From positions 273,510 through 337,509 of the forward strand of contig NZ_LMLA01000007.1 in the NCBI RefSeq assembly GCF_001421765.1: DNA of 64,000 nucleotides, written 5' to 3'. Each line of letters begins with the position of its first letter. Positions within the stretch are counted from its first letter, which is position 1. Positions 53,392-61,122 of the stretch are shown here, one piece after another. The notes beneath the pieces were generated by a model. It had not been told where the DNA came from. It searched no databases and was given only the letters and a program-made list of their open reading frames with translations. The translations under genes and the position numbers were made by a program. Source of the stretch: Sphingomonas sp. Leaf32 (GTDB taxonomy: Bacteria > Pseudomonadota > Alphaproteobacteria > Sphingomonadales > Sphingomonadaceae).

Positions 53392-55773
53392 TCAGAAATC
53401 GAACGTCAGCGCCGCCGTAACGGTGCGCGGCGTGCCGAGGAACGCCGACCCGCCGTCCGCCCCCGCCAGATAGCGGCGATCGGCAAGGTTCGTCGCCTGT
53501 ACCGTCAGCGACATCCCCTTCATCACCGCGTTGACTTCGCCCAGATCGACCCCGGCATAGGCGTCGACCGTGGTGAAGCTGGGCGCAGTGGCCGTTCCGT
53601 CGCTGCCGATGAAGCGGTCGCCGACGAACTTCGCCGCGCCGCCGACCTTGAAAACGCCATGGGCGTAGTCGGCGGCGGCGACCCACATGTTGCGCGGGGA
53701 ATTGATGACCTGCCGCCCCGGCGTCACGCCGATATCGGCATCCTGCGCGGCGTTGCCGGTGCCGAGATAGGTGGCGTGGTTATAGGTATAGTTGCCCGAC
53801 AGAGTCAGCCCCTGCGTCACGCGATAGGCGAGCGCAGCCTCGATCCCCCGGCTCTTGATGCCGCCGACGTTCAGATAGACGCTGTCCTGTTCCTCCAGAT
53901 AATCGATGCCGGTGACCAAGTTGGCCGAAATCGACTGGATGCGGTTGCTGAACTTGATGTCATAGGCCGTCAGCGACGCCTTGACGCGGGCCGTCGAATA
54001 GCGCGCGCCGATTTCCAGGTTGTTGGCGGTTTCCGGCTTGATCCGGGCGATCACCTCGCGCGGTTCGCCCAAGGGGCCATTGCCGATCGCGGCGAAGTTC
54101 TGCGAATAGCCGGCAAACGCCTCCAGCCCGTCGATCGGCGCGTGATAGACGATGCCGGTCGAGATCAGCGGGCGGCTGTTCGAGCTGAGCTTCGTCACGG
54201 CACGGTCGTTCAGCAGCTCGGCGCGACGTTGGTCGAGGAAGAACTGCTTCACGCCGAACCGCGCGGTCAGCGGGCCGAACGTCACCGCATCCTCGACATA
54301 ATACATGATCTCGTCGAGGTCATAGTCGGTGCTGAACTGCTGGTAATAAGGCTTGCCGTCGAACGCCGGGCCGACCAGCGCGTTGGTGATCTTGTGCCAG
54401 TCGCGCAGCTGGTTGGCGCGGCCGCGCTCCCACCACAGGCCGCCGCGCAGCGTGTTCTCCACGCCGCCGAAATCATGCGTCCACGCGGCATCGGCGGTCA
54501 GGCCGCCCCGGTCGTTCTCATAATGCGTATGGCGGTACGACATGACCGGCGTCGAACCCGCGGCATAGCAGCTCGGCGAATAGACCGCCGGGACCAGCGC
54601 CGTGCCCTGACATCCGGTCAGGAACGTCGCCTTCGCACCCGTCGGGGTCACGAAATAATAGCGGCCAAGATTGCCGCCGCCGATCTGCGTCGGCTGGCTG
54701 CCGGTGAATTCACTCTCCGGATTACCGGTGCCGTCGTTGCGCACGTCGACCAGATAGGGGGGCGCGAAGTCGCCACGACCGCGCATCCGGTGATAATAGC
54801 CGGCACCCGACAGCTTCACTTCGCCCAGATCGGTCTCGGCGCGCAGATAGCCGAACAGGTTGCGGCGCAGTGCACGCGAGGTCGAGCGATAGCCCTGATC
54901 GATATAGGGAATGCCGGTCCAGTCGTCGGTATAGGCATCGTGGTTCGGGTCGTTGGCGAACATTTCGGGGCTGACCGACCCGAATTCGGCTTCGTCGGCA
55001 TCGTCATAGCTGACGAAGCCGGTCAGCTTCACCTGGTCGACATGGCTGACGAACTTGGCATCGACATGGTCGCGGCGCGTCTCGCCCGATCCACCGATCC
55101 AGTCCTTGACGCGTGAGGTCGAGGCGCTGACGAACGCGCGGGTGTCGCCGGCGAACCGGCCGGTATCGACGCGGCCATAGATTTTCCGCGCACCGAAATC
55201 GCCGCCGGCCAGCGTGAAGCGCACGCGCTGGTCCGCGAGCGGATCGGCGGTCACATAGTCGAGCGTACCGCCCAGCGCCTCGTTCGAACGTGACGAGATG
55301 TCGGCGGTGCCCTGCGATACGATGATGGTCTTGAGGTCGAGCACGTCGAGATAGCGGTTGGCGCGCGACCCGCCGCCATAGCCCGACCCGCCATTGGGCA
55401 GGCCGTCGATGGTCGAACCGATCTGCTGGCCGCCACCGCCGCCCGAGCTGAAGCCGCGGATGCTGATCGAGGTCGCCCAGTCGGACGAACCGAACGCATC
55501 GCCCTCCGCCACGAACACGCCGGGCAGTTCCTTGATGAGGTCGTTGACGCTGGTCAGCGCCGACTGGCGTTCGATCATCGGCTGCGTGACCTGCGTGTTC
55601 GCAAAGGTCGTCGCCTTGCCAGTGACGACGATCTCGCCGCCGCTGCGCGATTCGTCCTGCCCGGCGCCGCCGGCCACCTCGGTCGTCGTCGCATCGGCCG
55701 GGGCCGTCTGCGCATGGGCGTGCGTCGTCCCCGCCGCGATCGCCATGATCGCCGCACCCGTCATCCAGTTCAT
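53392..55773 (-). CDS. TonB-dependent receptor
   Basis: A 793-residue outer-membrane receptor with a signal peptide (cut near T-H-A-H-A), a TonB-box-like GGEIVVTGKA, a plug domain (ERQSALTSVNDLIKELPGVFV, then GTADISSRSNEALGGTLDY) and a long beta-barrel that ends in the canonical TAALTFDF. The position upstream of phospholipase C and the phosphatase suggests import of a phospho-compound or headgroup, but the substrate cannot be read from sequence. The next gene downstream is 187 bases away across repeat A. Confidence 0.9.
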   Translation of the reverse strand: MNWMTGAAIMAIAAGTTHAHAQTAPADATTTEVAGGAGQDESRSGGEIVVTGKATTFANTQVTQPMIERQSALTSVNDLIKELPGVFVAEGDAFGSSDWATSISIRGFSSGGGGGQQIGSTIDGLPNGGSGYGGGSRANRYLDVLDLKTIIVSQGTADISSRSNEALGGTLDYVTADPLADQRVRFTLAGGDFGARKIYGRVDTGRFAGDTRAFVSASTSRVKDWIGGSGETRRDHVDAKFVSHVDQVKLTGFVSYDDADEAEFGSVSPEMFANDPNHDAYTDDWTGIPYIDQGYRSTSRALRRNLFGYLRAETDLGEVKLSGAGYYHRMRGRGDFAPPYLVDVRNDGTGNPESEFTGSQPTQIGGGNLGRYYFVTPTGAKATFLTGCQGTALVPAVYSPSCYAAGSTPVMSYRHTHYENDRGGLTADAAWTHDFGGVENTLRGGLWWERGRANQLRDWHKITNALVGPAFDGKPYYQQFSTDYDLDEIMYYVEDAVTFGPLTARFGVKQFFLDQRRAELLNDRAVTKLSSNSRPLISTGIVYHAPIDGLEAFAGYSQNFAAIGNGPLGEPREVIARIKPETANNLEIGARYSTARVKASLTAYDIKFSNRIQSISANLVTGIDYLEEQDSVYLNVGGIKSRGIEAALAYRVTQGLTLSGNYTYNHATYLGTGNAAQDADIGVTPGRQVINSPRNMWVAAADYAHGVFKVGGAAKFVGDRFIGSDGTATAPSFTTVDAYAGVDLGEVNAVMKGMSLTVQATNLADRRYLAGADGGSAFLGTPRTVTAALTFDF

Positions 55774-55889
55774 GAAAGTCTCCCCGGCGGCCTGGCCGCT
55801 TGTGTCCCGGCCGGTGGTCCGGCCCTGACGCGCCTCTGGCAGCGGTTGATGACGTGTGTGTGACTATTGTGGGAAAGTGACTGTCATCA

Positions 55890-57215
55890 TCACGATGTCA
55901 TCGCATTTCCATCATGTGGTCGCGAATATCGCCGGACAAACCACAATGCGGAAACCAGCGTCCCACAGGCCAGCACGATTCCGGTCACCAGCGTCGCCGC
56001 GGTGAAGAAGCCCAGCCAGTGCGCGCGGTCGTCGGACAGTTCGCGCAGCAGCAGCAACCCGACGCTGCCGGCATAGCCGAACGAATCGGCCAGATAGATC
56101 AGGAAGCCGGCATTGCCCGGCGACCGGTTCAGCGCCATCATCCGGTCGAACAGCACCGCGCTGAACGGTGCATAGGCGCTGTAGATGCCGATCCCGATCC
56201 ACACCGTCCACGCGACCGGTCCGATCGCGCCCAGCCGGAACAACAGGGTCGCTCCGCCCAGCACCACCGCCCCGAACAGGATCGCACCGTGGATGGCCAG
56301 CAGCGCGCGCACATTGCTGCGGATCGTCGCCAGCAACGCCATGCCGATCAGCACGACGATCGTCACCGGCACCTCGGTGACCGAAAACATCGCGGCGGGC
56401 GCACCATTGCCCAGCTCGGCCCAGATTTCCGCGGCGAAATTGTCGCGGAAATCGCGCAGGGAGGTCAGCAGGGTATAGCCGAGGATCAGCATCGCCAGCG
56501 GCAGGGCGTTGGCGCGGACATAGCCGCGCCGGGCCGGGCCATCCATCGCCGCCCGTTCGCCGCGCGCCGCCCGGTCGGCGGCATCGGGCGGCGGGGTGCG
56601 TGCCAGCACCGCCAGCGCCGCGACCAGCAGCGGCGCGAACAATATCCCGGTCGCCGCCGGCATCCAGAACGGCGACAGACCGTGCTGCACCAGCAACGCG
56701 CCCGCCGTCCTGGTCGCGCCCGACGACAGGATGAAACTCGCGGTCAGCATCGCGGCCAGCATCTCCGACACCCGCCGCCCCTCCAGATAGCGGAAGACGA
56801 GGCCCCAGATCATGCCGAGCGGCAGGCCGTTGAGGAACAGGCACAGCGGCCCGAACCGCGCCGGGAGTATCGCAAAGCCGAGCAGCGCGACCCATGCCGC
56901 GCCGATCAGCGACAGGATCAGCCCGGCGCGCCGGTCGCTGCGATGTTCGGCAACGACCTTTACCCCGATCATCTTCGACAGGGCATAGCCGAGCGCCTGC
57001 GCGATGATGAGCGTCGCCTTGTAATCCAGCAAATGCCACAGCGACTGCTGGTCGGCGAAGGCGACCGCCATCACCGGTTTGCGGAACGCATACATCGCGA
57101 AATACACGCAGAACGCGGCCAGTCCCGCCGCGAACAGGGGGACACGGGAGGGGGCTGGCGTCGGCAAGGGCTGGCAATCGATACGAAACCCCCTTCTCCT
57201 CTGACCGGTCGACAT
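55890..57215 (-). CDS. DUF5690 family MFS-like transporter
   Basis: A protein of about 441 residues with 12 hydrophobic segments. FCVYFAMYAFRKPVMAVAF at the first span and the YKATLIIAQALGYALSKMIGV segment are typical for DUF5690, a family related to MFS sugar-phosphate/organic-phosphate carriers. The start is uncertain: the ATG at 57215 lies inside an outer arm of repeat family B (GAATGTCGACCGG), so the first ten codons may be repeat-derived. It lies upstream of the TonB-PLC-phosphatase genes in the same direction and could carry the released product inward. Confidence 0.75.
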   Translation of the reverse strand: MSTGQRRRGFRIDCQPLPTPAPSRVPLFAAGLAAFCVYFAMYAFRKPVMAVAFADQQSLWHLLDYKATLIIAQALGYALSKMIGVKVVAEHRSDRRAGLILSLIGAAWVALLGFAILPARFGPLCLFLNGLPLGMIWGLVFRYLEGRRVSEMLAAMLTASFILSSGATRTAGALLVQHGLSPFWMPAATGILFAPLLVAALAVLARTPPPDAADRAARGERAAMDGPARRGYVRANALPLAMLILGYTLLTSLRDFRDNFAAEIWAELGNGAPAAMFSVTEVPVTIVVLIGMALLATIRSNVRALLAIHGAILFGAVVLGGATLLFRLGAIGPVAWTVWIGIGIYSAYAPFSAVLFDRMMALNRSPGNAGFLIYLADSFGYAGSVGLLLLRELSDDRAHWLGFFTAATLVTGIVLACGTLVSALWFVRRYSRPHDGNAMTS

Positions 57216-57260
57216 TCGGCTACTCCCGGTGTCGTTCCCGATCGATGCTTCCAGCCTCTC

Positions 57261-57369
57261 CGTCACCCCGGACCTGTTCCGGGGTCCACCGATCCGCGAT
57301 CGCGGTCGATAGAGGCTCGCACCGCACCGATTGCCGCGCCCTAGTCCCCGGAACAAGTCCGCGGTGACG
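57261..57369. repeat. Inverted repeat family B, copy 3
   Basis: Arms GTCACCCCGGACCTGTTCCG and GTCCCCGGAACAAGTCCGCG flank a GATCGCGGTCGATAGAGGC centre. The left outer flank (about 57200-57260; GGTCGACATTCGG, TGTCGTTCCCGATCGATGC) is homologous to the outer flanks of the copies near 58490 and 59510, so the full repeat unit is near 190 bp. Confidence 0.88.
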
Positions 57370-57460
57370 AAATAGAATGTGGATGTCGATCCGACCTAGG
57401 CTGCGGATATGTCGGTTCGATGACCTTGGCACCGGCTCGGGCACGTCCCATGTCGCTATA

Positions 57461-58456
57461 ATGGCTCTTGCCCGATGGATCACCCCGCATCCCAGCGGCA
57501 TTCACCTGCCGGCGATCGACCTGTGGATCGATCCGTCGGAGCCGGTCGCGCGCGCGCTCGTCACGCACGGCCACGCCGATCATGCGCGCGGCGGTCATGG
57601 GCAGGTCTGGGCGACGCCCGAAACGCTGGCGATCATGGCGACGCGCTACGGCCCGCAGAACGGGGTGCCGGTCGCCTATGGCGAGAGCATCCGGATGGGC
57701 GGGTACGACATCTCGTTCGTGCCCGCCGGCCATGTGCTGGGGTCGGCGCAGATCGTGCTGGACCATGCCGGCGAACGGGTGGTCGTGTCGGGCGATTACA
57801 AGCGGCGGCCCGATCCGACCTGTGCCCCGTTCCAACCGGTGCCGTGCGACGTGTTCGTGACCGAGGCGACGTTCGGTCTTCCCGTTTTCCGCCATCCCGA
57901 GACCCGCGACGAGATCGGCAAGCTGCTGGCCGCGCTCAGGATGGAGCCGGAACGCTGTGTGCTGGTCGGTGCCTATGCGCTGGGCAAGGCGCAGCGGGTG
58001 ATCGCAGAGGCGCGGGCGATGGGGTTCGACGATCCGATCTACCTCCACGGCGCGATGCAGCGCCTGTGCGACCTCTATATCGAACTGGGTGTCGATCTGG
58101 GCAAATTGCGGCCGGTGGCCGGCGCGACGAAGGCGGAATTGCAGGGACGGATCATCGTCGCGCCGCCCTCCGCGCTGGGTGACCGCTGGTCACGGCGGCT
58201 GCCCGACCCGATCACCGCGATGGCGAGCGGCTGGATGCGCGTGCGCGCGCGTGCCCGGCAGCGTGGTGTCGAACTGCCGCTGATCCTGTCCGATCACGCC
58301 GACTGGGACGAACTGACCCAGACGCTGACCGAGATCGCGCCCAAGGAAGTCTGGGTGACCCATGGCCGCGAGGACGCGCTGGTCCATTGGTGCATGACCC
58401 GCCAGATCAAGGCGCGGGCACTAGATCTGGTCGGGTTCGAGGATGAGGATGATTGA
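57461..58456 (+). CDS. Ligase-associated DNA exonuclease (MBL fold)
   Basis: A 331-residue metallo-beta-lactamase/beta-CASP family protein. The N-terminal ALARWITPHPSGIHLPAIDLWIDP is characteristic of the ligase-associated exonuclease group. Metal-binding residues are in THGHADHARGGH and AGHVLGSAQI, VVSGDYKRR; a C-terminal DHADW and VTHGRED complete the site. In many bacteria this gene forms a cassette with an ATP-dependent DNA ligase and an Lhr-type helicase for DNA repair. Here the next 470 bases are gene-free, so the cassette is not present downstream. The ATG at 57461 is used because the conserved core starts there. Confidence 0.85.
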   Translation: MALARWITPHPSGIHLPAIDLWIDPSEPVARALVTHGHADHARGGHGQVWATPETLAIMATRYGPQNGVPVAYGESIRMGGYDISFVPAGHVLGSAQIVLDHAGERVVVSGDYKRRPDPTCAPFQPVPCDVFVTEATFGLPVFRHPETRDEIGKLLAALRMEPERCVLVGAYALGKAQRVIAEARAMGFDDPIYLHGAMQRLCDLYIELGVDLGKLRPVAGATKAELQGRIIVAPPSALGDRWSRRLPDPITAMASGWMRVRARARQRGVELPLILSDHADWDELTQTLTEIAPKEVWVTHGREDALVHWCMTRQIKARALDLVGFEDEDD

Positions 58457-58929
58457 GGGGCGGGCTTAGGGCCGATCGACCTTCAGCTATGCCTGGTGTC
58501 GTTGCTGATCGACGCCTCCAACTTCTCCGCCACCCCGAAACACGTCCGGGGTGGCGATAGGCATCCGTCCCAGGAAGCGTGAACCTGGGCAAGCCGTCCC
58601 GCGACGATCGCATTCGCTTGGGGCATTCGACGCAGTCCATTCGGTTGAACACTGATACGCCGCTCCGATGGGGCGAGCCACTTCAGACGCAGGATCGTCA
58701 CCCCGGACTTGATTCGGGGTCCCACTGCTTCTCCTGCGGTCGGCAGAAAGCCGGCTCCCGGCTCAGGGCTGGGGTGACGGCAATGCTTGGCCGTCGTCAC
58801 GACTGACACCGGCCGCTGAATGCTGATCCGTTTGCCTGTCGTCGCCGCGATCGGGGTGACGCGCAGCCTCCGAAGCCGGTGAAGTCGCCCCATGCCGCCG
58901 CTGAATTACCTCTTGAGCGCGAAAACGCT
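58457..58929. other. Gene-free stretch holding partial repeats
   Basis: No gene is seen in these 473 bases. At about 58480-58556 there is a half-unit of repeat family B with its outer flank (GCCGATCGACCTTCAGCTA, TGTCGTTGCTGATCGACGCC and a short CACCCCGAAACACGTCCGGG hairpin). At 58695-58780 there is a second, diverged copy (next entry). The rest is unique sequence without a recognised function. Confidence 0.7.
58695..58780. repeat. Inverted repeat family B, diverged copy 4
   Basis: A left arm CGTCACCCCGGACTTGATTC continues GGGGTCCC; the right arm has decayed to CTCAGGGCTGGGGTGACGG. The inner part (CAGAAAGCCGGCTCCCGGCT) forms its own small hairpin. It is shorter than the other copies. Confidence 0.7.
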
Positions 58930-59295
58930 CTATCGCTTGGGCGGGAGTTCCACATAGTCTTCGAACTCCCATCGCGACCATCGAGCCAGCTTGGTCGCGA
59001 TCTCCGGCCAGTCGGTCCCGGTCGCCTGCGCAATCCGCTTGGCAACGTAACGTTCGACAGCGGTAAAATCGAAGCGGACCATGAACAGATGGAACCGGCC
59101 CGAAACCAGATGCTCGCGTTCGACTTCGGCAGCAAGCCATGCGGGCGAGCATAGCTCGAAGTCGAACGACTCCTCACCTGGCAGGTCCACGGGTCCGACC
59201 ACGGCGCGGAGCGTCAGGCAGAACGTCTCGCCCGGCGCGTAGGACGCCAGATCGTCGACATCGGTGCTGAACAAGGATCGCAGTTCGGCTTGCAT
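58930..59295 (-). CDS. Imm8-like immunity protein, orphan
   Basis: A 121-residue acidic protein. MQAELRSLFSTDVDDLASY, then FCLTLRAVVGPVDLPGEESFDFELCSPAWLA matches the Imm8 family of immunity proteins against polymorphic toxins (typical: G-P-x-G-x-x-G-x-E-S-F-D-F-x-V-C-x-P-x-W-L). The start ATG at 59295 agrees with the family; the frame is open 63 bases further upstream (to 59358) with an unrelated aromatic-rich stretch that could be real coding sequence. No toxin gene adjoins it; both sides are repeat DNA. Confidence 0.7.
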   Translation of the reverse strand: MQAELRSLFSTDVDDLASYAPGETFCLTLRAVVGPVDLPGEESFDFELCSPAWLAAEVEREHLVSGRFHLFMVRFDFTAVERYVAKRIAQATGTDWPEIATKLARWSRWEFEDYVELPPKR

Positions 59296-59390
59296 TCGCT
59301 GATTGTAGAAGAACGGCCCGCGCTCGCCAATCGCATAGGCGTGCAGGGCAAAAAGCACCGGCTAGGACCGATCGACATTCACATGCCACT

Positions 59391-59501
59391 TCGTCACCCC
59401 GGACTTGTTCCGGGGTCCGCCGGGCCGCAATCGCGGTCGCCAGAGGCGCACACCGTACCGATTGCCGCGCTGTGGACCCCGGAACAAGTCCGGGGTGACG
59501 A
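59391..59501. repeat. Inverted repeat family B, best-preserved copy
   Basis: Near-perfect arms CGTCACCCCGGACTTGTTCC and GGAACAAGTCCGGGGTGACG around an inner pair (GGGCCGCAATCGCGGTCGCC and CCGATTGCCGCGC). Outer flanks extend it: CGATCGACATTCA at about 59369 and CGTCGATCAGCAACGACAC plus GTAGCTGAATGTC to about 59558, making a unit of about 190 bp. The 405-bp gap between the Imm8-like gene and the next gene (59296-59700) contains this repeat and otherwise about 140 bases with no recognised feature. Confidence 0.9.
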
Positions 59502-59700
59502 AGGGACTCGAGGCGTCGATCAGCAACGACACAGGAAGTAGCTGAATGTCTATCGGCCTAAGACATCTGAGACGTCGCTTGGTAATCGGGAGGCGTTACC
59601 GCAGCCGAAAAACTAACTTCATGAGAGACTGTCCGGCGAAACCGGGCTTACACCCTGCGAGCCATCTGGAAAGCCGGCCGCTGGGCGACCTGCGCCCAAC

Positions 59701-60420
59701 TCAGAAGCGGAACGCAGTACCCACATAGATCGCCTGGCCCTCACGGCGATCCGGCGTGACGCGGAGCATCCGTTCGCGATCGGTGCGATAGCGCATCCCG
59801 GCTGTCACATCGAGGTTGCGGGTCAGCTTGTACGACCCACCGCCATCCAGCGAATAGCCCGAGGTGTCGGCCACCATCTTCGGCTGGTCGGTCAGCGCAT
59901 GGTCGGCGGTCACCGGGGTCCGGGTGCTGAACTTGCGCGGCGCGTAGCCGATGCCGATCGGATCCCGGCTGCCCGGCTGCGTGCCGATGTCGAGTCGCGT
60001 CAGGTCGCCGATCGCGGCCAATCGCTTGCCGCCGACCGATCCACCCAGATTATAGGTGACCGGGTTCAGCGTCATCGTCGGCGTAACGGCGGCGACGCGG
60101 TCGGTCGGGCGCTCCGCCTGCATCGTGGCGCTGCGAACGGCGGCCTTGATCGCACGGCTACCGATCACGGCGCCTTCGGACGGGGTGAACTGGAAACCGG
60201 TCGGATTCAGTGCGGTACGCGACAATGCGGCGGCAAGCCGCGGATCGGCCGACGCCGGCGTGAACGATCCGAAGCCGGCGATGGGCATCCGGCCCATGTC
60301 GAGCTGCTTCAGGACACGCGGCGCGCGCTGTTCCTGCGCGAACAGGGCCGGTGACGCACCAAGCCCGGCGGCGATCAACGCCCCCAGTCCGATGCCAACC
60401 ATGATCCTGCCACCCGTCAT
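59701..60420 (-). CDS. Putative outer-membrane or periplasmic protein
   Basis: A 239-residue protein with a signal peptide (hydrophobic VGIGLGALIAAGLGASPALFAQ, cut after F-A). The C-terminal 60 residues alternate polar and hydrophobic residues (YSLDGGGSYKLTRNLDVTAGMRYRTDRERM) and end in AIYVGTAFRF, with the terminal phenylalanine typical for beta-barrel outer-membrane proteins. The middle is rich in Thr, Ala and Pro and shows no known domain. Function unknown. The start ATG is 60420; an upstream in-frame ATG at 60432 is possible. Confidence 0.65.
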   Translation of the reverse strand: MTGGRIMVGIGLGALIAAGLGASPALFAQEQRAPRVLKQLDMGRMPIAGFGSFTPASADPRLAAALSRTALNPTGFQFTPSEGAVIGSRAIKAAVRSATMQAERPTDRVAAVTPTMTLNPVTYNLGGSVGGKRLAAIGDLTRLDIGTQPGSRDPIGIGYAPRKFSTRTPVTADHALTDQPKMVADTSGYSLDGGGSYKLTRNLDVTAGMRYRTDRERMLRVTPDRREGQAIYVGTAFRF

Positions 60421-60605
60421 GTCAAACCTCACTCCCCGCTAATGGCGCTATCACGATTCGGTTGCCTGTATCCACCGGCCGGAGTCGCTTTCCCGACCAG
60501 TGTTGCACCGAACACACATATTTGTCCGACCACGGCAATCGATGGCGCGGCGCGCGCGGCAGCGTGCCGTTTCCGCACGGTTCGGTGTCCGCCGCACCAA
60601 CCCGC

Positions 60606-60633
60606 TTGCCGCGTCCGCGCCACCTCCTATAGA
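60606..60633 (+). promoter_or_regulatory. Possible sigma-70 type promoter for the DUF3576-leuS-lptE operon
   Basis: TTGCCG at 60606-60611 and TATAGA at 60628-60633 are spaced by 16 bases, close to the housekeeping consensus (TTGCCG is a common alphaproteobacterial -35 form). It lies 44 bases upstream of the ATG at 60678 with an AAGGA ribosome-binding site in between. Confidence 0.45.
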
Positions 60634-60677
60634 AGCGGGCCGAACTGCCATATTGGCCTGTAGTCAAGGAACCGCCG

Positions 60678-61112
60678 ATGAACCGCCCGCTGCTGATCGC
60701 GTTGCTGGCAACGCTTGCTTTGCCGATGGCCGCGTGCAGCGGGGGCAAGGGGCGCGTATCGGGCGACCTTGCCGCGTCGAAGGTGACGACGATCGGCGTG
60801 AACAGCTATCTGTGGCGCGCCAGCCTCGACACGCTGTCGTTCATGCCGATGGCGCAGACCGATTCGAACGGCGGCGTCATCGTCACCGACTGGTACGTCA
60901 ATCCGGCCACGCCGACCGAGCGGACCAAGGTGACCGTCACGATCCTCGACCAGGACCTGCGCGCCGACGCGCTGCGCGTGGCGCAAATCCGACAGGTCAA
61001 CCAGGGCGGCCAATGGGTCGAGGCCCCGGTCGCCGCCGCCACGGTGCAGAAGCTGGAAGACATCATCCTGACCCGTGCGCGCGACCTGCGCCGCGGTGCC
61101 ATCACGGGCTGA
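60678..61112 (+). CDS. DUF3576 domain lipoprotein
   Basis: A 144-residue exported lipoprotein. The signal peptide ends in the lipobox P-M-A-A-C (Cys20). The mature part has the DUF3576 pattern: [20 protein letters not shown], then [13 protein letters not shown] and a C-terminal RARDLRR. The aspartate-free lipobox end (C-S) suggests outer-membrane sorting. An AAGGA ribosome-binding site precedes the ATG. It stands directly before leuS and lptE, a conserved order in alphaproteobacteria. Molecular function unknown; a role in envelope assembly is plausible. Confidence 0.88.
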   Translation: MNRPLLIALLATLALPMAACSGGKGRVSGDLAASKVTTIGVNSYLWRASLDTLSFMPMAQTDSNGGVIVTDWYVNPATPTERTKVTVTILDQDLRADALRVAQIRQVNQGGQWVEAPVAAATVQKLEDIILTRARDLRRGAITG

Positions 61113-61122
61113 TCCGACGACC

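Noticed and set aside
55861..55905. Pho box upstream of the TonB receptor (CTGTCAT ... TGTCAT).
   Set aside because: The direct repeats are spaced 14 bases rather than 11, and the second half lacks the leading CT; not enough to call a PhoB site.
57195..59558. Could the clustered repeats be a CRISPR array?
   Set aside because: Repeats are long palindromes, irregularly spaced, partly truncated and present at distant sites; no short regular spacers and no cas genes.
59560..59700. A structured RNA or tRNA in the gap before the outer-membrane protein gene.
   Set aside because: No cloverleaf, no CCA-like end and no consistent stems were found.
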